From Chryseobacterium phosphatilyticum (GTDB taxonomy: Bacteria > Bacteroidota > Bacteroidia > Flavobacteriales > Weeksellaceae): 64,000 nt of DNA. Position numbers and translations under genes: made by a program. Position 1 is the stretch's first letter, and each line of letters begins with the position of its first letter. The stretch spans positions 1,426,001 through 1,490,000 of the forward strand of contig NZ_PPED02000001.1 of assembly GCF_002899825.2 (NCBI RefSeq). The letters run 5' to 3'. The notes below the pieces were generated by a model that saw nothing but the letters and a program-made list of their open reading frames with translations, was not told where the DNA came from and made no database searches. Positions 44,531-52,586 of this stretch are shown in pieces.

Positions 44531-46140
44531 TATAAGTGTTTATTTCCAGTAATTTTCAATTCATTCAGATCGAGTTGGGATTCTGCTTTTCGGATTTCAT
44601 CATCGCTGTATTGTTTTTCGCGTTTCATTCTGAACAATTCTTTTCTTTGTAAGGCAAAAATATCGAGCATAATCTGATGGTATTCTTTCATATCATTCTG
44701 CCTGTTGGTACACATTTCTATTGAAGCTAAATGATTCTGATGAAGATGAATTTCGTTTTCCAGAGCCTTTTTAAGATTTCCTACCATGTTATTGGTGTTT
44801 ACACTTTCTTTATACTCATGGGTAAGCTTATCGACCGCCAGTTTATCTAGTCTCATCTGAATTCCTGCCTGCTGTTCATGAGAAGGAAGAATATGATCAA
44901 TTTCTCCGATTTTGGTTAATTTAATAATCAGAGGCAATGTTAATCCCTGGAAAACCAAGGTTACAAAAATCACGACGAAAGTAATAAATATAATCAGATT
45001 TCGCATCGGAAATTCAGCCTGTGAATTCATCATTACCGGAATTGATAAAGCTGTTGCCAGAGACACTACTCCCCTCATTCCTGCCCAGCCAATAATTAAA
45101 GGATTCTTCCAACCAGGACTCGGATCACGACGCGCCTTTTCGCTCAGCCATCTTGGAATATGAGCTACCGGATAAATCCATAACAAACGCACAGCAATAA
45201 CAATACAACTGATAATCAGTCCATATTCAATACCTTTCATTACAGAGATTTCTCCTAAACCATTAACAATATCTGGAAGTTCCAGACCTATTAATACGAA
45301 AACAAAAGCATTCATCACAAAAATAAGGGTATTCCAGACTCCGGTCATATTAATTCTTGTAGTTCCTGTTTTAAATATTTCATGGGCCCGGAAAGACATA
45401 AACAGTCCTCCGCTTACCACCGCCATTACTCCTGAAAAATGAAAATGTTCCGCTGATAAAAATAAAATATAAGGAGTCATTACAGTAAGAGCGGCATCAA
45501 TTGCCGGAGTCGTCGGTAAAAACCGGTGAATGGCATAGAAAATATGTGCTCCTACAATCCCTACCACAATTCCCATTCCTGCTACCAGAAAGAATTGTCC
45601 CGTCGCCTCCTGCATGGAAAATACTCCTGTCACTACGGCAGCCAGTGCAAATCTGAAAACAATCAGTGATGAAGCATCATTGATAAGGCTTTCTCCCTCC
45701 AAAATAGCAATGGTACGTTTGGGTACCTTCAAACCTTTTAACACGGTAGTCGCTGCTACAGCATCCGGTGGTGAAACAATACCTCCCAACAAAAATCCTA
45801 AAGCGAGCGTAAAACCTGGTATCAGCGCCTGTGAAGCATATGCTACGACCAAAGACGTTAAAAATACCAATCCGAAAGCCAGTAGACTGATAGGTCGTTT
45901 CCACTTCCAGAAGTCATTCCATGAGGTATACCAGGCTGCTTCGTAAAGCAATGGCGGTAAAAAGATCAGAAATATAATATCAGGATCCAGTTGTAAAACC
46001 GGAACTCCGGGAATAAAACTGATTCCCAATCCGGCCAATACCAGAAATATAGGATAGGCAATTTTGATCCTTTGTGCCAGCATAACCAGCAACATAACAA
46101 TTAAAAGAAGTCCCAGGATAAGAAGGAAATTTTCGTGCAT
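44530..46140 (-). CDS. Na+/H+ antiporter of the CPA1 family
   Basis: The 536-residue protein has about 12 membrane segments up to residue 400. A cytosolic charged tail follows (residues 410-536) that ends in a coiled-coil-like KELFRMKREKQYSDDEIRKAESQLDL. The ion-site segments SPPDAVAATTVLKGLKV and ILEGESLINDASSLIVFRFAL are typical of bacterial NhaP/NhaG-type exchangers. It exports Na+ (or K+/Li+) for protons and supports pH and salt balance. It is flanked at both ends by related TTTTCAA repeats in opposite orientation. Confidence 0.9.
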   Translation of the reverse strand: MHENFLLILGLLLIVMLLVMLAQRIKIAYPIFLVLAGLGISFIPGVPVLQLDPDIIFLIFLPPLLYEAAWYTSWNDFWKWKRPISLLAFGLVFLTSLVVAYASQALIPGFTLALGFLLGGIVSPPDAVAATTVLKGLKVPKRTIAILEGESLINDASSLIVFRFALAAVVTGVFSMQEATGQFFLVAGMGIVVGIVGAHIFYAIHRFLPTTPAIDAALTVMTPYILFLSAEHFHFSGVMAVVSGGLFMSFRAHEIFKTGTTRINMTGVWNTLIFVMNAFVFVLIGLELPDIVNGLGEISVMKGIEYGLIISCIVIAVRLLWIYPVAHIPRWLSEKARRDPSPGWKNPLIIGWAGMRGVVSLATALSIPVMMNSQAEFPMRNLIIFITFVVIFVTLVFQGLTLPLIIKLTKIGEIDHILPSHEQQAGIQMRLDKLAVDKLTHEYKESVNTNNMVGNLKKALENEIHLHQNHLASIEMCTNRQNDMKEYHQIMLDIFALQRKELFRMKREKQYSDDEIRKAESQLDLNELKITGNKHL

Positions 46141-46147
46141 AGTTTTT

Positions 46148-46184
46148 TTAGTTGAAAATTGAGAATGAAAAGTTGAAAATGATA
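46148..46184. repeat. GTTGAAAATTGAGAATGAAAAGTTGAAAA repeat copy after the antiporter start
   Basis: Reverse complement of the repeat at about 44498-44530, with a few changes. Copies of the same family occur at about 48565-48603 and 56641-56670. Confidence 0.6.
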
Positions 46185-46207
46185 AGTAAAGTTTTAATAA
46201 TTATCTT

Positions 46208-46555
46208 TTAAATATAAATAAACAATGATAGTCTTTCTTTTTTTTGAAGGTTTTTTGTTTTATGTCCTTTGCCAGTTGTATCTTCTACCAGAAGAATTTC
46301 TCCGGTTTGGATTTGTCTTTTTTTTCCGAGTGAGGTCTCTATTTCCACTCCGCCATCCAAAAGAACAATATACTGCTTTTGCGGAGCACAATGAAAGTCA
46401 TAATCGTAGTCTGCAGAAACTTTTCTGAACTGTAATTTTTTAACATCAACTGCATCAGAAAGAAACCCTATTTCACCCTGATCAACAAGAGGAATCTGGA
46501 TATCTTCAAAATGAGAATCTCCGTTTTCATCACTGTAAATGCGTGTAATCTTCAT
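46208..46555 (-). CDS. Small cupin-domain protein
   Basis: The 115-residue single cupin begins MKITRIYSDENGDSHFEDIQIPL. It shows the fold's two motifs in part: DYDFHCAPQKQYIVLLDGGVEIETSLG and GEILLVEDTTGKGHKTKN. These resemble the ligand stretch of acireductone-like or general stress cupins. His is kept at two positions, so a metal may bind. It stands alone and is of unknown role. Confidence 0.72.
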   Translation of the reverse strand: MKITRIYSDENGDSHFEDIQIPLVDQGEIGFLSDAVDVKKLQFRKVSADYDYDFHCAPQKQYIVLLDGGVEIETSLGKKRQIQTGEILLVEDTTGKGHKTKNLQKKERLSLFIYI

Positions 46556-46977
46556 TGTTTATTCAAATTAAAAAAAAATTTACATTCACTACGTCTTTGT
46601 TCTCGCAGATGGAGCAGATAACGCAGATTTTCATTCTAAATACTTTAGTTCACTTCAGCACATTTAATACTGCGACCCAATAAGTAAGTTCACTTCAGAG
46701 AAAATCAAAGATTTTCATAAGACTTTAGCGTACTTTCTATCATAAAGCTTGCAACTTAAATAACTTAAGTGTTAAAATTTTTGTGGTTTTATTTTCCCAC
46801 AGATAATGCAGATTTACGCAGAGATTGTTTTAAGATTTTTTAACCGCTAATGCACGAATAAAAGCATTCGTACATTAGTGGCAAAATAAACCAGCTTCTA
46901 ATAACAGCATGTATTTTCAAGAAAAAATCTTCGCCTTTTAAACGTAAGTGCTACAAGTCTTTCGTGGTAAAAATTAT
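46556..46977. repeat. Gene-free region made of dispersed-repeat fragments
   Basis: About 420 bases without a gene. It contains two GCAGAT-rich tracts (TCGCAGATGGAGCAGATAACGC near 46604 and ACAGATAATGCAGATTTACGC near 46799). They belong to the same family as the perfect hairpin at 56760-56810. A hairpin GCTAATGCACGAAT/ATTCGTACATTAGTGGC lies at 46844-46882. Such strings recur in Flavobacteriia intergenic DNA as I know it. Confidence 0.5.
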
Positions 46978-47598
46978 TTATTTAAATATAATTGAATTGG
47001 CCAGTTCCATTTCTTCCTGATTGATCGAATGTCCAAAATTTGCATATACTTTTTCAGTAACCTCAGCATTCATTTCTCTGAAGATATTGGCTGTTGCATA
47101 TACCCTTTCTACAGGAACATGAAAATCAGGGTTACTGGTTCCCAGGAAAACAGGAGTTCCTGCAAAGTCACCTTTGTAATTTTCCCGATTAACCTTATCA
47201 CCGATGACACCACCAATAATTGCCGTAGCTCCGCCAAACCTCTGTGCATTTCGGGCTAAGAATTCCAAGGTAAGACAAGCACCTTGGGAGAATCCGAAAA
47301 AGTAAATGTTTTCTGGTCTAATTCCCGCATCCAGAACAGCTTTTACAGTCTCATCCACCATTTCAAGAGCTGAGGACAACCAGGGTTCGTTCTGATCTAC
47401 AGGGGCCATAAATGATAAAGGATACCAGGTATGATTCAGAGCTTGTGGAGCTAATAAGGCATAATCCTTGACTTTCAAATGCTGGGAAAGGCTCAGAATA
47501 TCCTGGGCACTTCCTCCTCTTCCATGAATCATAATCAAGGCTTTTTCGGCCTGCTTCAAAGGTATTCCTGCTGTTTTTATATTTAAAGTGTGGATCAT
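46978..47598 (-). CDS. MhqD-like alpha/beta hydrolase (carboxylesterase/phospholipase family)
   Basis: The 206-residue alpha/beta hydrolase has the triad Ser104 (GFSQGA), Asp158 (TSNPDFHVP) and His190 (NFGHSIN). The oxyanion turn is MIHGRGGSAQD. The layout and the DFH and GHS boxes match MhqD of the Bacillus methylhydroquinone system. There the enzyme is encoded with the ring-cleaving dioxygenase MhqO. Here the same pairing holds: the frame of the truncated MhqO-like gene would end 6 bases upstream. Probable role: detoxification of quinone products. Confidence 0.88.
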   Translation of the reverse strand: MIHTLNIKTAGIPLKQAEKALIMIHGRGGSAQDILSLSQHLKVKDYALLAPQALNHTWYPLSFMAPVDQNEPWLSSALEMVDETVKAVLDAGIRPENIYFFGFSQGACLTLEFLARNAQRFGGATAIIGGVIGDKVNRENYKGDFAGTPVFLGTSNPDFHVPVERVYATANIFREMNAEVTEKVYANFGHSINQEEMELANSIIFK

Positions 47599-47604
47599 TA
47601 TATT

Positions 47605-48558
47605 TTATCTGAATTTTTCTGTTGGATAATTTATTTTCGGAAGAACTTCACCCAGGTGTTGTCTTTGCTCTTCAAACTGTTGGGGCAGCTGCAGATCTTC
47701 ACCAAGAAATGCAAGCTCTTCATCTGCATCAAATCCCGGACCTTACGTGGCAATTTCAAATAATACTCCTCCCGGCTCTTTAAAGTATACAGAGGTAAAA
47801 TATTTACGATCTTTTACTTCGGTATGTTCGAGTCCATAAGCATTTAATCTTTCCACCATCTCAAGTTGTGTTGCGGCATCCGGAGTTGCAAAAGCAACAT
47901 GGTGTACCGTACCTCTTCCGGCAAGTCCTTTCAATGCAGTTGGAGTACTTAATAAATCAACATATTTTCCAGGAATATTTTCAGTTCCTAATCGTAATCT
48001 GTCGGGCGTTTCACCGATTACTTTATGATCCATCTGCGTGGTCAGAAGCGCCGCTGTTCTTTCATAAGCATCGAGCCAGATTTCCACATGGTGAATTCCT
48101 TTAAGGCTGTAATCCTTAGGAATATAGCCGTTGTAATACCCCTTCCTCTCATCTTTGTTATTAAAAACAAGTTCAAGACCAAGCCCGTCAAAATCTTCAA
48201 GATAAATAAATACCTCATCCGACAATCTTTGTTGGGGCTGTTTGTAATGAATATTAAACTGATCCAGACGGTTCATCCAATAATCCAAAGCATCTATTGA
48301 AACTGAAAAGGCTGTGGTATTCAGCATTCCTTTTCCATGTCTTCCATTGATGAGATCTTTACCGTAAGGGAAGGTAGTCATGATGGTTCCCGGAGTTCCG
48401 AATTCATCTCCGAAATAAAAATGGTATACTTCCGAATAATCAAAATTAACGGTTTTCTTTACCAAACGAAGTCCCAATACTCCTGTGTAAAAATCTATAT
48501 TTTCCTGTGCATTACCGGTGATAGCCGTAACGTGGTGTAGTCCTGTAATAAGTTGCAT
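47605..48558 (-). pseudogene. VOC family ring-cleaving dioxygenase (MhqO-like) with a nonsense codon
   Basis: The frame starting at 48558 encodes 271 residues of a two-module vicinal-oxygen-chelate dioxygenase (metal-site motif LHHVTAI at residue 7, HHVEIWLD, TVHHVAFATPD, GVLFEIAT). It then meets TAA at 47743-47745. Beyond the stop the same frame continues for 45 more codons (GPGFDADEELAFLGEDLQLPQQF...VLPKINYPTEKFR) to TAA at 47605. This matches the C-terminus of the intact paralogue at 49050. A GAA codon would restore it by one base change. The true gene would have 317 residues and end 6 bases before the esterase. It may be a mutated gene, a readthrough codon, or a base error. Confidence 0.85.
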
Positions 48559-48564
48559 ATTTTT

Positions 48565-48603
48565 TTAATTGATAATTGAAAGTTGATAATTGAAAATTAT
48601 GAG
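48565..48603. repeat. AATTGATAATTGAAAGTTGATAATTGAAAATTA repeat copy
   Basis: A short tract of AATTGA/GTTGAAAA-type repeats just before the dioxygenase gene start. It is related to those near 44510, 46150 and 56645. Confidence 0.5.
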
Positions 48604-48694
48604 TCGTTATTATGATGAAGGATTTGTAAAAAGATAATGTGCAGATCAAACTTATATCCCCCACTTTCTCATACTTCTCATCTCAAACTCTATA

Positions 48695-48991
48695 CTACAA
48701 TTCTTCCTTCATCCAAACATCGTTATACTCTTCCGGATGACGCTTGAACTGTGCGTAAACGTACGGGCACAACGGTACAATTTTCAGGTCATTTTCTCTT
48801 GCGTGGGAAACCAGTCTTTCTAATAAAATTTTAGCAAAACCTTTTCCTTCATATTCAGGGTTAACTTCGGTGTGGTATACTGTGAGTTTTTTCCCGATTA
48901 CTGAAATATCCATTTTTCCTGCTTTATGATCATCCGAGAAAAGTTGAATCTCTCCTTTTCTTCCTTCTAATACGATTTCTGTTCTTTCCAT
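48695..48991 (-). CDS. Small GNAT-like N-acetyltransferase (PF14542 type)
   Basis: The 98-residue protein has the compact GNAT form. MDISVIGKKLTVYHTEVNPEYEGKGFAKILLERLVSHARENDLKIVPLCPYVYAQFKRHPEE shows the acetyl-CoA loop (EGKGFAKIL) and the final C-terminal strand with 'PLCPYV'. This YidJ/GCN5-related small family has no known substrate in most bacteria. It stands alone. Confidence 0.88.
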   Translation of the reverse strand: MERTEIVLEGRKGEIQLFSDDHKAGKMDISVIGKKLTVYHTEVNPEYEGKGFAKILLERLVSHARENDLKIVPLCPYVYAQFKRHPEEYNDVWMKEEL

Positions 48992-49049
48992 TTTTTGTTA
49001 TTTTAATGATAATTCAAAATTAACATCTTTATCAGAGCTGGTGAATGAT

Positions 49050-49982
49050 CTATGATAAGTTCGGCAGTACGCCTTCAATTTTATCACGCATTCCTTCGTA
49101 TTGTGCCGGAAGTTTCAGGTGAGAACCAAGTTCATTCAAAGGTTCATCCACAGTAAATCCCGGATTATCAGTAGCAATTTCAAATAACACACCTCCCGGT
49201 TCACGGAAATACAATGAATAAAAATAATCTCTGTTAATTTTCGGAGTAATGCTTAAGCCTGCAGATAATGCTTTTTCCCTGTATTCCATTAGAATATTGT
49301 CATCTTTTACTCTGAAAGCAATATGGTGATTGGTTCCCGCTGCATTTCTTCCTGCCGGAATTTTATCATTTTCAATAATATCGATCAGATTGGCCGTATC
49401 AATAGCGTCTGTTGCCAATCTGTATCTTTCTCCTTCCTGCTTGTGAAGATCATATCCAAGAATGTCTGTTAATACTTTCATGGTAGGGTCAGCATTTCTC
49501 AATGTTAAAGTTATAGTATGAAAACCTTTTAAAGCCTGTTCATCTTTAATATCATCCGTTGTCCATACTTTTCTGTTGTCATCACCGGATGGTTCTATCA
49601 ATTGTAACTGAAGACCGTCAGGATCTTTAAAGGATATCAGTTTTTCGCCAAAGATCTCTCCTTCTTCAACTTTCACCTTTAAATTTTCCAAACGATTTTT
49701 CCAGAGTTTAAGGCTTCCCTTTGGTACAGCGTATCCAATATGAGTGGCCATACCGCTTCCATTAGTTCCCGGGCCAATCCCTTCCCATGGAAAGAAAGTA
49801 AGAATTGTCCCCGGAGTTCCGGTTTCATTTCCAAAGTAAAAATGATACGTTCCGGGATCATCAAAATTGACTGTTTTTTTCACCAGTCTTACCCCTAATA
49901 CCTGAGTATAAAAATCTAAATTTCTTTTTGCATTGTCCGCTATTGCTGTAATATGATGCAGACCTAATATTCTGTTGTCCAT
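49050..49982 (-). CDS. VOC family ring-cleaving dioxygenase (MhqO-like), intact copy
   Basis: The 310-residue enzyme has two VOC modules: LHHITAIADNAKRNLDFYTQVLGVRLVKKTVNFDDPGTYHFYFGNETGTPGTILTFFPW in the first, and GTNHHIAFRVKDD with SLYFREPGGVLFEIATDNPGF in the second. Metal ligands are likely His9, His216-like and Glu in FEIAT. It belongs to the hydroquinone/catechol-type dioxygenases involved in quinone resistance. It has the shared operator at its promoter and is the intact relative of the truncated copy at 47605. Confidence 0.9.
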   Translation of the reverse strand: MDNRILGLHHITAIADNAKRNLDFYTQVLGVRLVKKTVNFDDPGTYHFYFGNETGTPGTILTFFPWEGIGPGTNGSGMATHIGYAVPKGSLKLWKNRLENLKVKVEEGEIFGEKLISFKDPDGLQLQLIEPSGDDNRKVWTTDDIKDEQALKGFHTITLTLRNADPTMKVLTDILGYDLHKQEGERYRLATDAIDTANLIDIIENDKIPAGRNAAGTNHHIAFRVKDDNILMEYREKALSAGLSITPKINRDYFYSLYFREPGGVLFEIATDNPGFTVDEPLNELGSHLKLPAQYEGMRDKIEGVLPNLS

Positions 49983-49998
49983 GTCTTTAATTTTAATG

Positions 49999-50046
49999 CT
50001 AAATTACCATCAACAGAAATTCTGAACATTTAACTAGTTTAATAAA
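49999..50046 (-). promoter_or_regulatory. Promoter and Crp/Fnr-type operator of the MhqO-like gene
   Basis: The palindrome ATTTAACTAGTTTAAT (50028-50043) stands 25 bases from TAATTTAG on the minus strand (49999-50006), a 7-of-8 match to the -7 box. The 24 bases starting at 50027 are identical to those at the pirin promoter. Confidence 0.7.
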
Positions 50047-50050
50047 TGAT

Positions 50051-50312
50051 AAAAATTTACAAAAAATAGATTCCCATCATTCAATTTTACACATTTCTTA
50101 AAAAATAAGACTTATTTTACATTTTTAACAAAGAACTTTAAGCATCAATTCAACAACAAATGAATTAAAAAAAATATACTAAAACTTTTCACGGCAAAAA
50201 CATCAAAGCCAAAAAGTATATTAAAAACTGAAAATCAATCATTTAAATCCCTTAACGATAAATTAATATGTAAATTCTCTACTTTTTTAGTGGACTAATA
50301 AAAATTATATTA
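50051..50312. other. AT-rich gap between divergent promoters
   Basis: This stretch lies between the dioxygenase operator and the promoter of the methionine operon. I see no reading frame, hairpin or repeat worth naming. Confidence 0.4.
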
Positions 50313-50320
50313 TATATTTG
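50313..50320 (+). promoter_or_regulatory. Promoter (TATATTTG) of the methionine transport operon
   Basis: TATATTTG is an exact TAnnTTTG match. The start of transcription would fall about 20 bases ahead of the leader-peptide ATG, so the transcript begins with the leader peptide and its terminator. Confidence 0.6.
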
Positions 50321-50345
50321 CACCATATTCAAGAAAAAAAATAAA

Positions 50346-50444
50346 ATGAAGGCAGAATTAAATAATAATTCAATAAAGAAACATAGCATCAAAAAAATGA
50401 TGATGGCTACGTGTATGCCTATGCATCAGAAATACTGTGGGTGA
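50346..50444 (+). CDS. Met/Cys-rich leader peptide (putative attenuator)
   Basis: A 32-codon frame encodes MKAELNNNSIKKHSIKK followed by MMMATCMPMHQKYCG. Of the last 15 residues five are Met and two Cys. It lies between a strong promoter and an intrinsic terminator, ahead of transport genes that include metNIQ. The stop codon falls inside a segment (GTGGGTGACCTT) that can pair with the left arm of the terminator (AAGGCCCTAC) through five plus four base pairs. This is the layout of classical attenuation: stalling at Met codons would favour antitermination. The function is inferred from position and composition. The frame has no clear family known to me. Confidence 0.75.
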   Translation: MKAELNNNSIKKHSIKKMMMATCMPMHQKYCG

Positions 50445-50470
50445 CCTTACTTTTTATATGATATATTTTA

Positions 50471-50503
50471 AAGGCCCTACCAAGTTGTAGGGCCTTTTTT
50501 ATT
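50471..50503 (+). terminator. Intrinsic terminator between leader peptide and transport genes
   Basis: The perfect 10-bp stem AAGGCCCTAC/GTAGGGCCTT with a six-base loop is followed by TTTTTTATT. It starts 26 bases after the leader stop codon and 71 bases before the DMT gene. Confidence 0.92.
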
Positions 50504-50541
50504 AAAAACACACTAAACACAACAACATTAAAAAAATAAAA

Positions 50542-51540
50542 ATGAGCAATTCTAAAAACAAATGGCTGGTTCCATTGGCGTTTACAAACATTTATGTAAT
50601 ATGGGGAATTACGTTTTTAGCTATTTCATTTGGCTTAAAAGGTTTTCCGCCATTCATTCTTTCAGGATTGAGATTCCTGGTAGCAGGAATTCTGATGATT
50701 GGATATCTCCTTTCAAAAGGAGAAAGAGCAAATTCTCTGACTAACTGGAAGAAAAATGCCATCACGGGAGTGCTTATTCTTACAGGAGGAACAGGTCTTG
50801 TGGCTTGGGGAGAACAATATGTAACGGCTTCTGAGGCTGCGATCTCAATTGCGACGGGACCTTTTTGGTTTATTGCCATCGACAGAAAAAACTGGAAATA
50901 TTATTTTTCAGACAAATTTATTCCTATAGGGCTGGCAATCGGGTTTGTAGGACTGGTATTCTTCTTAAAAGGAAGTGTACATTCCAATGCAGCACATGCT
51001 ATGGTTGACGGAAATCTTAGAATTACGGCATTTATAGTCTTAGGATTGAGCTCGATTGCCTGGGTTTTAGGTTCTTTATATTCGAAAAAAAATCCAGCCT
51101 CCCATTCTACATTCATGAATATTGCCCAACAATTAATTGTAGCAGGTATAGCAGCCTTTCTGATAGCTTTTATCAGAGGAGAATGGACGCATTTTTCGAT
51201 TTCCGCAGTCCCTTTACCGGCATGGTTTGGTGTTCTGTTTTTAATTTTCTTTGGATCAATAGTCGCTTATTTGTCGTACATTTGGCTCTTGTCCGTGAAA
51301 CCCGCAGCCCTTGTAAGCACCCATACCTATATCAATCCTATTGTAACCGTGATTGCAGGCTGGATTGTTGCCAACCAGAGCATCAATGGAAGCCAGTTGT
51401 ATGGTTTGGCAATTATATTGCTGGGAGTATTGTTGACAAATGTCACCAAATACTTTAAACTTTCAAAACGGTCAAAAGTTAAATTAAGAAGAGTAAGAAG
51501 ATTTTTTAATAGGACAAATAAGCGATACCAGCCTATTTAA
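50542..51540 (+). CDS. EamA/DMT family transporter
   Basis: The 332-residue protein has ten membrane segments in two EamA repeats (first: FTNIYVIWGITFLAISFGLKGFPPFILSGLRFLVAGILMIGYLL; second from about residue 165, IAWVLGSLYSKKN...). A basic tail follows (KLSKRSKVKLRRVRRFFNR). The fold exports or imports small metabolites such as amino acids. It is the first gene behind the Met/Cys leader and precedes metN by 17 bases. A sulfur-containing amino acid or derivative is therefore the likely substrate. Confidence 0.85.
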   Translation: MSNSKNKWLVPLAFTNIYVIWGITFLAISFGLKGFPPFILSGLRFLVAGILMIGYLLSKGERANSLTNWKKNAITGVLILTGGTGLVAWGEQYVTASEAAISIATGPFWFIAIDRKNWKYYFSDKFIPIGLAIGFVGLVFFLKGSVHSNAAHAMVDGNLRITAFIVLGLSSIAWVLGSLYSKKNPASHSTFMNIAQQLIVAGIAAFLIAFIRGEWTHFSISAVPLPAWFGVLFLIFFGSIVAYLSYIWLLSVKPAALVSTHTYINPIVTVIAGWIVANQSINGSQLYGLAIILLGVLLTNVTKYFKLSKRSKVKLRRVRRFFNRTNKRYQPI

Positions 51541-51557
51541 TAGTATAAAATATCAGA

Positions 51558-52586
51558 ATGATAGAAATTAAAAACATATCAAAAACTTTTCACCAGAAGA
51601 AACAGTCGTTTAAGGCGCTGGATCAGGTGAGTCTCAACATAGAAAAAGGAGATATTGTAGGGATTATAGGATTTTCCGGTGCCGGAAAAAGTACGCTGAT
51701 CCGCACGGTAAATCTGTTGGAAAGACCTGATGAAGGACAAATTATTATCAATGGAAAAGATTTTACCAGATTAAGCTCAAAGCAACTGGCTGAAGAGCGT
51801 AAAAAAATCGGAATGATCTTTCAGCATTTCAATCTTCTTTCTTCGAGAACAGTTTTTGATAATGTAGCGCTTCCCCTGGAGCTGGATCACCTTAGTAAAG
51901 AGCAAATCAGTAAAAAAGTATATGAACTCCTGAAAATCGTAGGTCTTGAAGATAAAGCGCACGATTATCCCAAGAGTCTTTCGGGAGGTCAGAAACAAAG
52001 AGTAGCGATTGCGAGAGCATTAGCCAATGATCCACATCTTCTGCTTTGTGATGAAGCCACCAGTGCCCTTGATCCGGTGACTACACAATCTATTTTGCAG
52101 CTTTTGAAGGACATCAATGAGCGATTGGGTATTACCATTCTTTTGATTACTCATGAGATGGATGTTATCAAGGCGGTTTGCAACCATGTTGCCGTGATTG
52201 ATCACGGAAAATTATTAACAAAAGGAACTTTAAGTGAGATTATTTCGGACAAAGAAAATCCGGTAATCCGACAATTTATAAATTCAGATGTCATGACCCT
52301 GCCACAGGAATTCAACAGCAGACTACAGAAAGAACCGAAGGAAGGTTTATTTCTGCTGGTCGAAATCGAACTCAATGAAAATTTTAGTGTTGAACAGATT
52401 CTTTCAGCACTATATAACCAACATAAAATCCCTTACAAACTTTTGAAAGCTGATGTAGAATACTTCGGAAATTCAAATGTTGGAAAACTGTTGCTTCAGC
52501 TTCAGGGAGAAGAGGAAGCCAACCAACAGGTTATCTATTATTTTAATCAGAACAAAATTCAAAATACAGTAAAAGGATATGCTTAG
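51558..52586 (+). CDS. metN: Methionine ABC transporter ATP-binding protein MetN
   Basis: The 342-residue ATPase carries Walker A GFSGAGKS (38-45), the Q-loop with IFQHFN, signature LSGGQKQR, and Walker B LLLCDEATSALDP. The C-terminal region (about 265-342, LLVEIELNENFSVEQILSALYNQHKIPYKLLKADVEYFG) is the NIL domain, which binds methionine and stops transport when the cell is full. It overlaps metI by 8 bases. Together with metI and metQ it forms the D-/L-methionine importer. Confidence 0.95.
   Translation: MIEIKNISKTFHQKKQSFKALDQVSLNIEKGDIVGIIGFSGAGKSTLIRTVNLLERPDEGQIIINGKDFTRLSSKQLAEERKKIGMIFQHFNLLSSRTVFDNVALPLELDHLSKEQISKKVYELLKIVGLEDKAHDYPKSLSGGQKQRVAIARALANDPHLLLCDEATSALDPVTTQSILQLLKDINERLGITILLITHEMDVIKAVCNHVAVIDHGKLLTKGTLSEIISDKENPVIRQFINSDVMTLPQEFNSRLQKEPKEGLFLLVEIELNENFSVEQILSALYNQHKIPYKLLKADVEYFGNSNVGKLLLQLQGEEEANQQVIYYFNQNKIQNTVKGYA

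Noticed and set aside
50346-50503. SAM riboswitch in front of the methionine operon
   Set aside because: I do not see the conserved SAM-I core helices; the region is explained better by a translated leader and a terminator.
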